In this document: positions 26,348 to 35,068 of the stretch, piece after piece
Position numbering within the stretch: position 1 is the first letter of the stretch
Layout: each line of letters begins with the position of its first letter
NCBI GenBank assembly: GCA_018052455.1
Contig: JAGPNE010000001.1
Span: 176,881 to 240,880, forward strand
From: Candidatus Fermentithermobacillaceae bacterium
GTDB lineage: Bacteria; Bacillota; Sulfobacillia; Fermentithermobacillales; Fermentithermobacillaceae
Direction of reading: 5' to 3'
DNA length: 64,000 bases
Program-made: the position numbers and the translations under genes
Notes under the pieces: generated by a model
The model's input: the letters and a program-made list of their open reading frames with translations, nothing else
Database searches by the model: none
Told to the model about the DNA's origin: nothing

Positions 26348-26815
26348 TTAGAAGTCGAAAATCCCCTTTATGATCTGAAAGCACAAGCCGTGAGTTTTGT
26401 GTCTATCCACATTCTTGGGTGTACCAGACCCTGTAACCGAGCAGAGGTCAACCCTAATTCCAGCATATTCCTCCATATAAAGGGCGTTACGACCGAGAAA
26501 GTCTCGTATCGCCAATTTGAGTTTCTCGATTTTTCTTCGGTCAATTGACTCTGAAGGAGCGACCAGAGAGCCGTGTTTCCTATATCTGACTTCAATAAAT
26601 GCGAGTATATCCTCATCGTATCCGATTGCGTCTATCTCACCGTACCTTGAGAGGAAGTTCCTATACTTGATTTGATAGCCTTGTTTCTTCAGATACTCGC
26701 AGGCCAAGTCTTCCATCTTAAACCCCAACTGCCGCGTATTCTCAATGGCTCTACTGTTTTCTGGCAACATCACGTCATACCTTGGCGTTTCATGGTTATC
26801 GTCTTTGTGGATCAT
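26348..26815 (-). CDS. YraN family (UPF0102) endonuclease-like protein
   Basis: The 155-residue product has the YraN/UPF0102 core related to restriction-type nucleases: EDLACEYLKKQGYQIKYRNF, SRYGEIDAIGYDEDILAFIE and VRYRK, matching the E-x(n)-GEID-x(n)-FIEVK pattern with Arg replacing the usual final Lys-x-Arg context. Biochemical role is not established in the family. ATG 26815 follows a perfect AAGGAGG; the longer frame to 26896 would overlap comM. The ~30 residue N-terminal extension before the domain is unusual. It follows comM by 17 bases. Confidence 0.88.
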   Translation of the reverse strand: MIHKDDNHETPRYDVMLPENSRAIENTRQLGFKMEDLACEYLKKQGYQIKYRNFLSRYGEIDAIGYDEDILAFIEVRYRKHGSLVAPSESIDRRKIEKLKLAIRDFLGRNALYMEEYAGIRVDLCSVTGSGTPKNVDRHKTHGLCFQIIKGIFDF

Positions 26816-26832
26816 GTGGCGCCTCCTTATAT

Positions 26833-28353
26833 CTAGAAAACCTTTTGTCTGTAAGATATTGCCTCTGCTATGTGTTCTTCTTCTATCCTGGGGCAATTCG
26901 CAAGGTCAGATATGGAAGCTGCTACTTTTATTACTTTGTAATAAGTTCTCACAGAGAGCTTCATGCTCTTGTAGGCGTAAAAAAGGAGCTTTCTTGCATC
27001 CGATGAAAGAGTAACTAAGGTTGAAATCTCCTTTGGCCCCATTTCTGAATTGGTCATTAGACCCGTTTGTTTGAGAAGCTCTCGTTGCCGCTCACGGGCT
27101 GATGTGACTCTTGCTTTTACCGTGGAAGCCGCTTCGTGGGTGGAATCATCGGTAAGTTCTTCTAGTTCTACCCGTTCTACATTAATGCACATATCAATTC
27201 TGTCTAGTAGCGGTCCGTCAATCTTGGATACGTATTGCCGTCTTTGATGTTCGGTGCACGTACATTCTTTGAGATCACTACCGTAGAACCCGCACAAACA
27301 CGGATTCATAGCACCAACCAAAAGTACCTTACAGGGAAACGTGTAGGTTCCTTTTGCTCTTGTAATATTGACCAGCCCATCCTCTAAAGGCTGCCTCAGG
27401 GCGTTTATAACGGAAGAGGAGAACTCGCCAAGTTCGTCTAAAAAAAGCACCCCCCGGTGGGCGAGAGTTATCTCCCCAGGTTTGGGATTAGTCCCTCCCC
27501 CTATCATGGCGGACATCGTTGCAGTATGATGTGGTGACCGAAATGGCCGCACTTTCAGAAGTCCGCTGCCATTCGGGAGCAAACCTGCAATGCTGTGAAT
27601 CTTGGTCACAGTAATCGCTTCTTCGGTTGAGAGATCTGGCATTATCTCAGGCAGGGATTTTGCAAGAACGCTTTTGCCAGATCCGGGTGGACCTACCATC
27701 AGAAGATTGTGCTCTCCGGCCGCGGCAATCTCAAGAGCTCTTTTAGCCACCTGGTGGCCTTTGATGTGGTCGTACGACAGATCGATTCTGCCATCCCTCT
27801 CCGAACGGGAGTCCAAGTATGACCTTTGAACTAAGTCTTTCTTGCCTAGGATGAAGTCGGCTACCTCGTTTATGTTACTCGCAGGCAGTACGTGAAACTG
27901 TTCAAGAAATGCCACTTCCGCGCAGTTTTCAAGCGGAACTACCGCACCTTTCAGACCTGACTCAAGAAGGGCCAGAGCCATTGCTAACACCCCTGGGATA
28001 GGCCTTATCGTGCCATCAAGTGCGAGCTCACCAAGAAAACCGTATTCCTGCGTTAAGGAGTTTTGGGGGATTTCTCGGGATGCAGCTAACAGGCCAAGCG
28101 CAATGGCTAAATCCAACTGGGTTCCCTCTTTATGTACGCCTGCAGGAGCTAGGTTAACCACGATCCTTCTAGAAGGAACTTCGAATCCCGAGTTCCTCAA
28201 TGCCGATCTAACTCTATGCTTCGCTTCCTTAACGGAAGTATCGGGCATGCCCACGATCTCGAGGCAAGGAAGACCTCCCGAAACATCAGTCTCTACTATG
28301 ACGGGAAACCCTGCCAAGCCAGACACGGTCGCACCAAATACGGAAGAAAACAA
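26833..28353 (-). CDS. comM: ComM/YifB, Mg-chelatase-like AAA+ ATPase
   Basis: ComM family helicases promote branch migration during natural transformation in some bacteria. The 506-residue product has an N-terminal Lon-like fold region (GATVSGLAGFPVIVETDVSG, VVNLAPAGVHKEGTQLDLAI), Walker A GPPGSGKSVLAKSL, Walker B GVLFLDELGEF, and a C-terminal MCM-like/Mg-chelatase region (GPLLDRIDMCINVERVELEE, SVRTYYKVIKVAASISDL). The start is TTG at 28353 behind GGGGGT. Length is normal. Confidence 0.94.
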   Translation of the reverse strand: MFSSVFGATVSGLAGFPVIVETDVSGGLPCLEIVGMPDTSVKEAKHRVRSALRNSGFEVPSRRIVVNLAPAGVHKEGTQLDLAIALGLLAASREIPQNSLTQEYGFLGELALDGTIRPIPGVLAMALALLESGLKGAVVPLENCAEVAFLEQFHVLPASNINEVADFILGKKDLVQRSYLDSRSERDGRIDLSYDHIKGHQVAKRALEIAAAGEHNLLMVGPPGSGKSVLAKSLPEIMPDLSTEEAITVTKIHSIAGLLPNGSGLLKVRPFRSPHHTATMSAMIGGGTNPKPGEITLAHRGVLFLDELGEFSSSVINALRQPLEDGLVNITRAKGTYTFPCKVLLVGAMNPCLCGFYGSDLKECTCTEHQRRQYVSKIDGPLLDRIDMCINVERVELEELTDDSTHEAASTVKARVTSARERQRELLKQTGLMTNSEMGPKEISTLVTLSSDARKLLFYAYKSMKLSVRTYYKVIKVAASISDLANCPRIEEEHIAEAISYRQKVF

Positions 28354-28395
28354 ACTTACTACCCCCGCTTAGATGTATTGCCTGGCTTTTATGTT

Positions 28396-28401
28396 ATTAT
28401 A
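28396..28401 (-). promoter_or_regulatory. Candidate -10 box for comM
   Basis: TATAAT on the minus strand, 43 bases upstream of the comM TTG start, in the 127-base gap after trpS. No convincing -35 is seen at 16-18 bases. The same gap has a perfect 6-bp hairpin CACTGC/GCAGTG (28444-28461) without a U-tract. Confidence 0.35.
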
Positions 28402-28480
28402 TGGCAAAGCATATCAGCAATAGCAGAAAATAGCAATAGCGTCCACTGCCTAAGTGCAGTGCGTGAGCTGGGGACGTAAC

Positions 28481-29491
28481 CTAATATAGCTTTCGCTTAG
28501 TAGGATCCACCAAGATAGAAAGACCTGTGCGTTCCTTGGCACGTCGCAAAACGGTGGAAGCAACTTCATTGGCCTTTTGTGCGCCTTCTCTGAGTACCGC
28601 CGAGAGCTCTCCGGAATCGCGATACTCCTTGTACCTTTGCTGCACTGGCTCTAGTTCTTTAATGATCACTTCCGCTAGTTCTGACTTGAAGTCGGCGTAT
28701 CCCCTGCCCGCGAAATCACTTTCGATCTCAGAAATGGATTTTCCTGTGCATAGTGAATATATGGTCATCAAGTTTGCAATGGCTGGCTTTTCATCGGGAA
28801 GATACACAATTTCTCTCCCTGAATCGGTAACAGCCCGCCTCACTTTCCTTACGACCTCATCCTTGGAATCGTCAAGGCTGACGTAGCTCAGAGGATCAGG
28901 ATCTGATTTTGACATCTTTTTATCAGGATCTTGAAGCGATTTTATCCTCGAACCGAACTTAGGAATGATTGGCTCGGGCATCTTGAAAGTTTCGCCATAT
29001 CGGCTATTGAAACGCTCAGCAAGGTCTCGACATAGTTCGACATGTTGCTTCTGATCTTCGCCAACAGGTACAATATCGGTGTCATACAAGAGAATATCTG
29101 CTGCCATGAGCACCGGATATGTAAACAATCCTGCGGATACCGATTCTCTTCCCTCAGACTTGTCCTTAAACTGAGTCATTCGAGACAACTCCCCGAACGT
29201 GGCTGTACATTCCAAGATCCAACTGAGCTCAGCATGACAAGACACGTCCGACTGCACAAACAACGTCGACTTTTCAGGATCCAAGCCTGCCGCCAGATAG
29301 TAAAGAGCGGTATCTTGTATTTGACTTGGGAGCCCCTTTGGATCTTGATATACAGTGATCGCATGCAAGTCAACTATGCAGTAGTAGCAGTCATATCCCT
29401 CTTGGAAATCAGCAAACCTCTTTATTGCTCCAAAGTAATTGCCCAAGTGTAATATGCCAGATGGTTGAACGCCTGAAAACACTCTTTTCAA
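28481..29491 (-). CDS. trpS: Tryptophanyl-tRNA synthetase
   Basis: Class I synthetase charging tRNA-Trp. The 336-residue product has the HIGH-type motif PSGILHLGNYFGAIKRF near the N-terminus, YPVLMAADILLYDTDIVPVG and EDQKQHVELCRDLA in the middle and the KMSKS loop as DPDKKMSKSDPDP. Length is normal for the bacterial enzyme. Only 50 bases separate it from sdaAA upstream, so there is no T-box leader of the kind often found before trpS in Bacillota. Confidence 0.97.
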   Translation of the reverse strand: MKRVFSGVQPSGILHLGNYFGAIKRFADFQEGYDCYYCIVDLHAITVYQDPKGLPSQIQDTALYYLAAGLDPEKSTLFVQSDVSCHAELSWILECTATFGELSRMTQFKDKSEGRESVSAGLFTYPVLMAADILLYDTDIVPVGEDQKQHVELCRDLAERFNSRYGETFKMPEPIIPKFGSRIKSLQDPDKKMSKSDPDPLSYVSLDDSKDEVVRKVRRAVTDSGREIVYLPDEKPAIANLMTIYSLCTGKSISEIESDFAGRGYADFKSELAEVIIKELEPVQQRYKEYRDSGELSAVLREGAQKANEVASTVLRRAKERTGLSILVDPTKRKLY

Positions 29492-29541
29492 ATCATATTC
29501 CTCCCAGCCAAATAATATCTGCCATCTACAGATTATACACC

Positions 29542-30414
29542 CTATTGTCCTAGAATTGTTTTTGCCAGCAATTGCGCTGTCTGAGTAGCAGCCAGACCAC
29601 CCATTGAAGTCTCTCTAAGACTTTCCGGGATAGATCTTCCCACTTGGGCCATGGCTTGGACCACCTCGTCTGGAGGAATAACGCTAGTAACGCCGGAAAG
29701 AGCCATTTCCGCCGAAGCAAGAGCAACTGCGGCAGAAGTAGCGTTACGCTTCACGCATGGAACCTCTACTAGACCTGCTACGGGATCACAGACTAGCCCC
29801 ATAAGACCTTTTATTGCTATGGCAGCAGCGTTTATACAAACCACAGGCGAGCCACCGCCCATTTGGGCAAGACCTGCAGCAGCCATGGCGGCCGCCGATC
29901 CACATTCTGCCTGACAGCCTCCCTCTGCCCCTGATAGGGAAGCTTTTGAAGCAATACACTGCCCTATTATTCCTGCAGCACATAACGAATCGATGAGAAC
30001 ATCGTCAGAAAGATTCAAGGCTTGTGCCACCGACAGGAAACATCCTGGTATGACCCCACAAGACCCTGCGGTAGGAGCAGCTACTATTTTCCCCATAGAT
30101 GCGTTTGTCTCAGATATGGCGAGCGCATACGCCACAGACCTGGCTAGAACCTCATTGCCGGGAAATATGTTTCCTTCAATGTAGCGATTCATAACCTTAT
30201 ATGCATCTCCTCCCGAGAGACGGCTTCTAGAGGTACGCTCAGCATGAGACAAACCTTCTTCGGCTGCTTGTCTCATCACCATAAGAAACGCAGCCATTCT
30301 GCTTCTAACTTCGGCAGGACTGATCCCTGATTCCTCAGATTCAAGTGAAACGGCTAGCTCGCCCAATGATATTCCATCCCTACTTGCTATGTTCGCAATT
30401 TCAGCCAAAAGCAA
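29542..30414 (-). CDS. sdaAA: L-serine dehydratase, Fe-S type, alpha subunit
   Basis: This enzyme deaminates L-serine to pyruvate and ammonia with a catalytic [4Fe-4S] cluster. The 290-residue subunit has likely cluster Cys residues in PTAGSCGVIPGCFLS and CDPVAGLVEVPCVKRNA, plus GAEGGCQAECGSAAAMAAAG. The start is TTG at 30414 behind AAAGGAGG. It lies 33 bases downstream of the beta subunit gene. The enzyme is oxygen-sensitive, consistent with an anaerobe, and provides pyruvate from amino acids. Confidence 0.95.
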   Translation of the reverse strand: MLLAEIANIASRDGISLGELAVSLESEESGISPAEVRSRMAAFLMVMRQAAEEGLSHAERTSRSRLSGGDAYKVMNRYIEGNIFPGNEVLARSVAYALAISETNASMGKIVAAPTAGSCGVIPGCFLSVAQALNLSDDVLIDSLCAAGIIGQCIASKASLSGAEGGCQAECGSAAAMAAAGLAQMGGGSPVVCINAAAIAIKGLMGLVCDPVAGLVEVPCVKRNATSAAVALASAEMALSGVTSVIPPDEVVQAMAQVGRSIPESLRETSMGGLAATQTAQLLAKTILGQ

Positions 30415-30447
30415 CGGTATTGCCTCCTTTCGTTTTGGTGTGAACGG

Positions 30448-31110
30448 TCATTTGCTGGTGAAGCAGACCACCTTGCCTACGCCAGGATGAGCACGGACAC
30501 TCTCGGTAACTCGGTCAGGAATGTGTTCGTCAGCTTCTATCACTGCGATTGCAGATTTTCCTCTTCCTTGTCTGCTTACTTTCATGGTAGCTATGTTTAT
30601 GTTCATGTCTGCAAAGATACTGGTTACTCCTGCAATTATACCCGGGCGATCTTGGTATTGCACCAACATCGTTGGCTTTTCTCCTGAGAAAGACACAGGA
30701 AGTCCATCAACATCAAAAACCTCCACCCTACCTCCTCCTACCGAAGACCCGGTTAAGGTGACAGTCCCACCGTTTATACCCACGAGTGAGATCTTTACTG
30801 AATTGGGGTGAACATCGCCAAGATCTTCCGCAGACAGACTAACCTTCATTCCTTGTTCCTTGGCATATTCAAATGATTTCTTGAGCCGATCGTCATCTAC
30901 GGAAAAGCCCAACAACCCGCCGACAAGGGCCAAGTCCGTTCCATGTCCCTGATATGTTGCAGCAAAAGACCCATGAAGCCATATGCGAACCTCCGAAGGT
31001 GTTTCATCCAGCAAAGAACGAGCTACGTTACCGAGTCTAACTGCTCCCGCAGTATGAGAGCTAGAAGGTCCTATCATTATTGGACCAAGAACTTCAAATA
31101 GTCCAGGCAT
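30448..31110 (-). CDS. sdaAB: L-serine dehydratase, Fe-S type, beta subunit
   Basis: The 220-residue subunit begins with the SDH beta fold (GLFEVLGPIMIGPSSSHTAG) and ends with an ACT domain (about 148-218: QYQDRPGIIAGVTSIFADMN, INIATMKVSRQGRGKSAIAV), likely for serine or product sensing. It is the promoter-proximal gene of an sdaAB-sdaAA pair. A TATAAT -10 lies about 60 bases upstream. ATG 31110 follows GAGGTGG. Confidence 0.95.
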   Translation of the reverse strand: MPGLFEVLGPIMIGPSSSHTAGAVRLGNVARSLLDETPSEVRIWLHGSFAATYQGHGTDLALVGGLLGFSVDDDRLKKSFEYAKEQGMKVSLSAEDLGDVHPNSVKISLVGINGGTVTLTGSSVGGGRVEVFDVDGLPVSFSGEKPTMLVQYQDRPGIIAGVTSIFADMNINIATMKVSRQGRGKSAIAVIEADEHIPDRVTESVRAHPGVGKVVCFTSK

Positions 31111-31167
31111 TCAATCCACCTCACTCAAGATTCACGTGTCCCTAGGCTACAAGGGGTCACTAGACTG

Positions 31168-31173
31168 ATTATA
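31168..31173 (-). promoter_or_regulatory. Candidate -10 box for sdaAB-sdaAA
   Basis: TATAAT on the minus strand, 58 bases upstream of the sdaAB ATG and just after the terminator of the upstream operon. The -35 region would overlap the T-tract of that terminator and is poor. No riboswitch is evident in this 203-base gap. Confidence 0.4.
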
Positions 31174-31189
31174 GATAACCCGTGCAGAT

Positions 31190-31218
31190 AAAAAAAGCCC
31201 GAGCTCAAAGCTCAGGCT
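31190..31218 (-). terminator. Intrinsic terminator of the galU to response-regulator operon
   Basis: The minus strand reads AGCCTGAGC, a 5-base loop, GCTCGGGCT and then seven T residues. The 9-bp stem has one G-T pair. It lies about 95 bases after the stop of the LuxR-type regulator gene and closes that transcription unit. Confidence 0.88.
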
Positions 31219-31313
31219 AGTGACACGGCTGTTGCATATCGGGGGGTGATCTACAACAACCAAAAGCATCTCATATGACATATTCGACAAAAAGCACCAC
31301 GCTATTTAGGACC

Positions 31314-31985
31314 CTAAGACCCATTTTCATAGGACAAAAGGCCCTTTATTACTGCAATAGCAGCTTGAGTCCTATCGCGTACGCCTATCTTCCTGAAAGC
31401 GCTGTAAAGATGGTTCTTCACCGTTTTTTCGCTCACAAACAACTCTTTGGCTATATCGCTATTGGACTTGCCGTGCGCTATAAGCTTGAGTATTTCAAAT
31501 TCTCTTTCTGTAAGACTAGCTAAGTCACAATTCAGATCAGTTGTATCTTTGAAGAACTCATCAACAAGTGAAGTCCTAAGGCGTACCCCTCTTTCGATGA
31601 GCGACGCCGACACATACACATCTCCGCGCATAGCTGCTTGGACTGCAGTTCCAATTTGAGCCGCCGTCGCGTGTTCGTCAATGAATGCGTATACTCCTGC
31701 TCTAATGAAGTTCGAGAATGCAAAAGGTTCCATAGCGTAAATGACAAGTACGAATCTGGACCGAGGGTATTTTTTGTGGATGCTTTGCATGGCACATAAT
31801 GTAGCTTTCTGTTCATAATCGCCGAGATTGAGGATGATTACATCGTAGTAGGCATTCTGGGTATGAGACATTACCTCATCCAGTGAGTCGGCGTAACCCA
31901 CCTTAATATCTTTTTGTTCGTCAAAGATCGCTTCAAACTGTGTCCTCCATATAGGCTTGTCTACTGCTACTAGCACGCTAACCAT
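31314..31985 (-). CDS. LuxR-type regulator with degenerate (pseudo-)receiver domain
   Basis: Residues 150-215 are a LuxR/FixJ helix-turn-helix (LASLTEREFEILKLIAHGKS, NSDIAKELFVSEKTVKNHLY), so it binds DNA. Residues 1-125 keep the receiver fold pattern but not its chemistry: the phosphorylated Asp is Asn53 (YYDVIILNLGDYE), one of the two N-terminal acidic residues is lost (VAVDKPIW), the conserved Thr/Ser position reads VIYAM and the conserved Lys is missing (VYAFIDEHA). It therefore probably does not work by phosphorylation and may respond to a ligand or a partner protein. No kinase gene is adjacent. The partner may be the PilT-like protein encoded just upstream. Confidence 0.88.
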   Translation of the reverse strand: MVSVLVAVDKPIWRTQFEAIFDEQKDIKVGYADSLDEVMSHTQNAYYDVIILNLGDYEQKATLCAMQSIHKKYPRSRFVLVIYAMEPFAFSNFIRAGVYAFIDEHATAAQIGTAVQAAMRGDVYVSASLIERGVRLRTSLVDEFFKDTTDLNCDLASLTEREFEILKLIAHGKSNSDIAKELFVSEKTVKNHLYSAFRKIGVRDRTQAAIAVIKGLLSYENGS

Positions 31986-32046
31986 GGACAGATATACCTC
32001 CCGTCTAGCCTATCTCTATCATCGGATAAATTAGTTGCCAGGTTAG

Positions 32047-33048
32047 CTATTTGCCCATAATGTCTGACTTGCTTTTCTCCAAGGTTTGCATGCCATATTT
32101 GGCACCTGTCGGTATGAGGTCGGCAATCTGCAGATACTTGCCCTCTCTGAGCAGGTTTTTGACTGGTTCGGTGCAAGTTAGAATCTCGACTGCGGGAAAA
32201 ACCTCACCATTTGCCTTAACGAGCTCGACATACGCTGCTCGCTCAAAAACTTGTGCCATCCTGTACCTAAACTCTTTCTGAACCTCGGCGCTGACCGTAC
32301 TGAGTAGGCTGTATAGTGAGTTTACAGAACTTGAACTCTGGACAGACAAAAACACCTGCGAGCCGTTCTCTGCTGCAAAAAGAATGCGGTCAAGAAACCT
32401 CTCATCGAGGGGCATGTCCACAGCAATAACGTCCGGAGATAAGGTGCTCAGTACATCTATGTTTGAAGCCAACGGTTGACGAAGGTCAACTTCGATCTGT
32501 GTAATAAGGGCAGGTTGTTGTCTGAATACGTATTCTGAAGCCCGGGACACCCACATTATATGCTTGCCTCTTGTCGAGGCGATTTCAGCTACTAGTGATG
32601 CTAGTACAGTAGACTTGCCTGAACGAGGTCTGGAAGAAACAATGTAGAGGCCACCGTCTTTGGACGCGAAATCACCAAAAGAACGACCTATACGTATCGA
32701 CTCAGGTTCAGGAGGAGTCGCGGTTACTATGTGAGCTAGCATAAAGAGTCCGTCTGCGGTTTTTGCTAGATCAAGTCTGCATCTTGTCTTGTGATTCATG
32801 GGAAAAACGAGCCTTGTATACCCGTGCGCTTCCAAAATTTCGCGATGCGATGGGGGAACATTTTCTTGGACAAACTGATCGAGATCGTCTTTTCCGATTA
32901 TACACGGTTCAAACGCGTAAAGATCTTCTGCAGGCTTCCTGGCGAAAACAGGGCAGTTTGTGCCCATGTAAAGATAAGACACCTCGTTCTTTGTAGCGGA
33001 TTCAATAAGCTGCCAGACCCCTGACCTGTCCCATTTGTTCTCTAGCAT
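32047..33048 (-). CDS. PilT/GspE-like ATPase with degenerate catalytic motifs
   Basis: The 333-residue protein aligns along its length with PilT retraction ATPases, most clearly at the C-terminus (NLLREGKYLQIADLIPTG then YGMQTLEKS) and in SPDVIAVDMPLDERF, which takes the place of the PilT Walker B block. Walker A is SSRPRSGKST, keeping GKS/T but losing the first Gly. The Asp-box, Walker B Glu and His-box residues of PilT are replaced (VSRASE, AVDMPL, SVQSSSS). ATP hydrolysis is doubtful; nucleotide binding may remain. ATG 33048 follows GAAGGGAG; the frame from 33087 overlaps the upstream gene. No pilin, PilB or PilC genes are in the window, so the role is unknown. Confidence 0.8.
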   Translation of the reverse strand: MLENKWDRSGVWQLIESATKNEVSYLYMGTNCPVFARKPAEDLYAFEPCIIGKDDLDQFVQENVPPSHREILEAHGYTRLVFPMNHKTRCRLDLAKTADGLFMLAHIVTATPPEPESIRIGRSFGDFASKDGGLYIVSSRPRSGKSTVLASLVAEIASTRGKHIMWVSRASEYVFRQQPALITQIEVDLRQPLASNIDVLSTLSPDVIAVDMPLDERFLDRILFAAENGSQVFLSVQSSSSVNSLYSLLSTVSAEVQKEFRYRMAQVFERAAYVELVKANGEVFPAVEILTCTEPVKNLLREGKYLQIADLIPTGAKYGMQTLEKSKSDIMGK

Positions 33049-33061
33049 TCTTACTCTCCCT

Positions 33062-33619
33062 TCACTGACGTGGCCTTTCGGATTCAACTGTAAGCCCGAG
33101 ATGCTTAAGAACCATGCCCTCGATCACTCTCACGATTCTTGTCCCTATGAATTCGTTGGCGCCAACCCTATTGACGAGGACCGTATGACAGCCTATGATG
33201 TTTCCCCCAAGGATATCTGTGAACAGCTGGTCACCAATAACGCAGGTTTCCTCCGGCCTCGACTCCAACGCACCTAGCGCGTCTTTGAAGAAGCGACTCA
33301 AGGGTTTTCTTGCGCCCACAATCACCCGAGTATCCAGGTCTGCCGACAGCTCATAGATGGTGCTGTCAGGTTTTGCATTGCTGAGTATCAAGGTCTTAAA
33401 TCCATGCTCATGAAGAGTCTTGAACCAATCACAGAGGTTGTCCATAGTCCTATAGTCACGCCATGGAACTAAGGTGTTATCTAGATCAGTAATCACCGCA
33501 GTGATCGAATTGCGGATCAAAAACTCCAGGGGGAGATCGTATATGGTATGTACGTAAAGAGATGGCGTCAGAAGACCCCTAAGACTTGTCCGTCCATTTC
33601 GGGCACTAGCCTGATGCAC
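33062..33619 (-). CDS. YqeG family HAD phosphatase (HAD-IIIA)
   Basis: The 185-residue product has the HAD motif I AVITDLDNTLVPWRD with both catalytic Asp residues, motif II TLILSNAKPD and motif III-IV GARKPLSRFFKDAL followed by CVIGDQLFTDILGGNIIG. This arrangement fits the YqeG group of Bacillota, related to phosphatidylglycerophosphate phosphatases; the substrate here is not known. The start is GTG at 33619 behind GGGGAGGAG. In most Bacillota yqeG sits with yqeH and aroE; here it lies in a different operon. Confidence 0.88.
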   Translation of the reverse strand: MHQASARNGRTSLRGLLTPSLYVHTIYDLPLEFLIRNSITAVITDLDNTLVPWRDYRTMDNLCDWFKTLHEHGFKTLILSNAKPDSTIYELSADLDTRVIVGARKPLSRFFKDALGALESRPEETCVIGDQLFTDILGGNIIGCHTVLVNRVGANEFIGTRIVRVIEGMVLKHLGLTVESERPRQ

Positions 33620-33640
33620 TGAATCTCCTCCCCTTTCTGA

Positions 33641-35056
33641 CTAAGTTGATCTTTTCACTAAGACTATGGGCGTTTGTTGTTCTTGGTTACCTGCCGGATT
33701 AGTTGACATCACGTCTTCGAGCCACGGCGCATCTACACCAGAAGAGTATCCTACCGCCCATGCAACACCAAGGTCATTTGCATCTATGATAGCGGCTTCG
33801 CAACCTATTTCAGAGGATATAGCCTGTGCGAGGTCTGAAGGTTCGTAGGGTCCCATGATCACATAGTAATCATACGGGGGTAGACTCCCAAGTACGTCAT
33901 CGATCTGACCAGCATCCTGACCAGCCAGCATGTAGAACCATCCTTTTTTGTGGATCACTTTCCCTACCCCGCCCAAAACGGCTGCAAATACAGTGCGAAC
34001 CGAACCGATTTCTTCGAGCAGTACTTGCATGGACAAAGGGTTTGCCATTGGTGCGGCACCACCAAACGGGATGTCTTTTTGGTCTACAAAGCGTGAAAGA
34101 AGCTTCGCCAAACGGCCTGGTTCAACGGCTCCTTCCATAAAGATCCTGCCTTCCATAAGACCCGCCACGCACGATGAAAGCGTGGCGATATCACCTGGTT
34201 CAGGCGAAATTATGTACTCCTCCATGACCTGTTTGGGATCATCTTCCTCTGTTAGAAGTCTTGTTTTTATGGGGACTATCGTTACATTTGAAGGTACAGT
34301 CTTGCCCCTTACCGGTATCGGCGGTAACTCTTCTACAAGCCCAAACCCTAGTTCTTCCCAATCTTGTCTCAGCAATGTGCTTCTTGGGTATGCCTTTATC
34401 CCAAGAGACAGAATGTCCCTTGCTTTCTCTCTTTGGCCCCGTTCTAGCATTCCCTTGACAAGAATGTGAAATTCGCGGTCGTGAAAATTCGAAGACTCAA
34501 GTTTGATGAACTCCAAGAGGTGATCTATAAGCTCGTCATACATGCCTTTTTCTTCAAGAAGTCGGCAGACTCTTTTGTAAGCGACTTTCAAGGGGTTCTT
34601 TCTGTTGAACTTCTTGCATATCTCAAGCGCTTTTTCAAAGGATTCAAAAGCGGCTTCCCTATCTTTGACAAAAAAGTACTCAATATCCCCGATCAAAAGG
34701 TATGGCCACGGATTATCAGTGTCTAGTTTCATGAGATCCTGAGCAACTGATAAGGCAGTATAATACTCTTTTTCTTTGATCAGCATATGGATCAAGAGAC
34801 GTCCGCACCGTAGCGAAGGCCTTTTCGTCATTGACCATTCGAGGAGATTCCTCGCCTGGGTCTTTCTGCCTGATTGTAGAAGGTGTTTGGCTCCACTATA
34901 TACAACGTAAGGGTGATCTTCGGGCCTTGCATGCCTGGCAAAACCTTCTCGCGCAAAAGCCTTAAATCCCAAGACATCCAAAAACCAAAACCCATAGACT
35001 GCTAGCGTACTCACACCGAGAACCCCTTTCGCGTGCTCTATTGTTGTTGAAGGCAC
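33641..35056 (-). CDS. TPR protein fused to F420-0:gamma-glutamyl ligase-like domain
   Basis: Residues 45-240 are helical repeats of TPR type (ARNLLEWSMTKRPSLRCGRL, AAFESFEKALEICKKFNRK, KARDILSLGIKAYPRSTLL). Residues about 255-470 resemble the CofE/F420_ligase family (PF01996) found also outside F420 producers: VPIKTRLLTEEDDPKQVMEE, PGDIATLSSCVAGLMEGR, AAIIDANDLGVAWAVG and NPAGNQEQQTPIVLVKR. CofE adds glutamate to coenzyme F420. Stand-alone homologues of this subgroup are of unknown substrate. A hydrophobic segment at 11-30 may anchor the protein. The start is GTG 35056 without a strong SD, 12 bases after galU. No other F420 genes are visible. Confidence 0.75.
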   Translation of the reverse strand: MPSTTIEHAKGVLGVSTLAVYGFWFLDVLGFKAFAREGFARHARPEDHPYVVYSGAKHLLQSGRKTQARNLLEWSMTKRPSLRCGRLLIHMLIKEKEYYTALSVAQDLMKLDTDNPWPYLLIGDIEYFFVKDREAAFESFEKALEICKKFNRKNPLKVAYKRVCRLLEEKGMYDELIDHLLEFIKLESSNFHDREFHILVKGMLERGQREKARDILSLGIKAYPRSTLLRQDWEELGFGLVEELPPIPVRGKTVPSNVTIVPIKTRLLTEEDDPKQVMEEYIISPEPGDIATLSSCVAGLMEGRIFMEGAVEPGRLAKLLSRFVDQKDIPFGGAAPMANPLSMQVLLEEIGSVRTVFAAVLGGVGKVIHKKGWFYMLAGQDAGQIDDVLGSLPPYDYYVIMGPYEPSDLAQAISSEIGCEAAIIDANDLGVAWAVGYSSGVDAPWLEDVMSTNPAGNQEQQTPIVLVKRST

Positions 35057-35068
35057 TTTTGCAAAACA

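Noticed and set aside
28444..28461. Hairpin CACTGC/GCAGTG after trpS as a terminator
   Set aside because: Only 6 bp and no U-tract follows on the minus strand; not annotated as a terminator.
29492..29541. T-box or trp leader before trpS
   Set aside because: Only 50 bases separate trpS from sdaAA, too short for a T-box, and no T-box sequence is seen.
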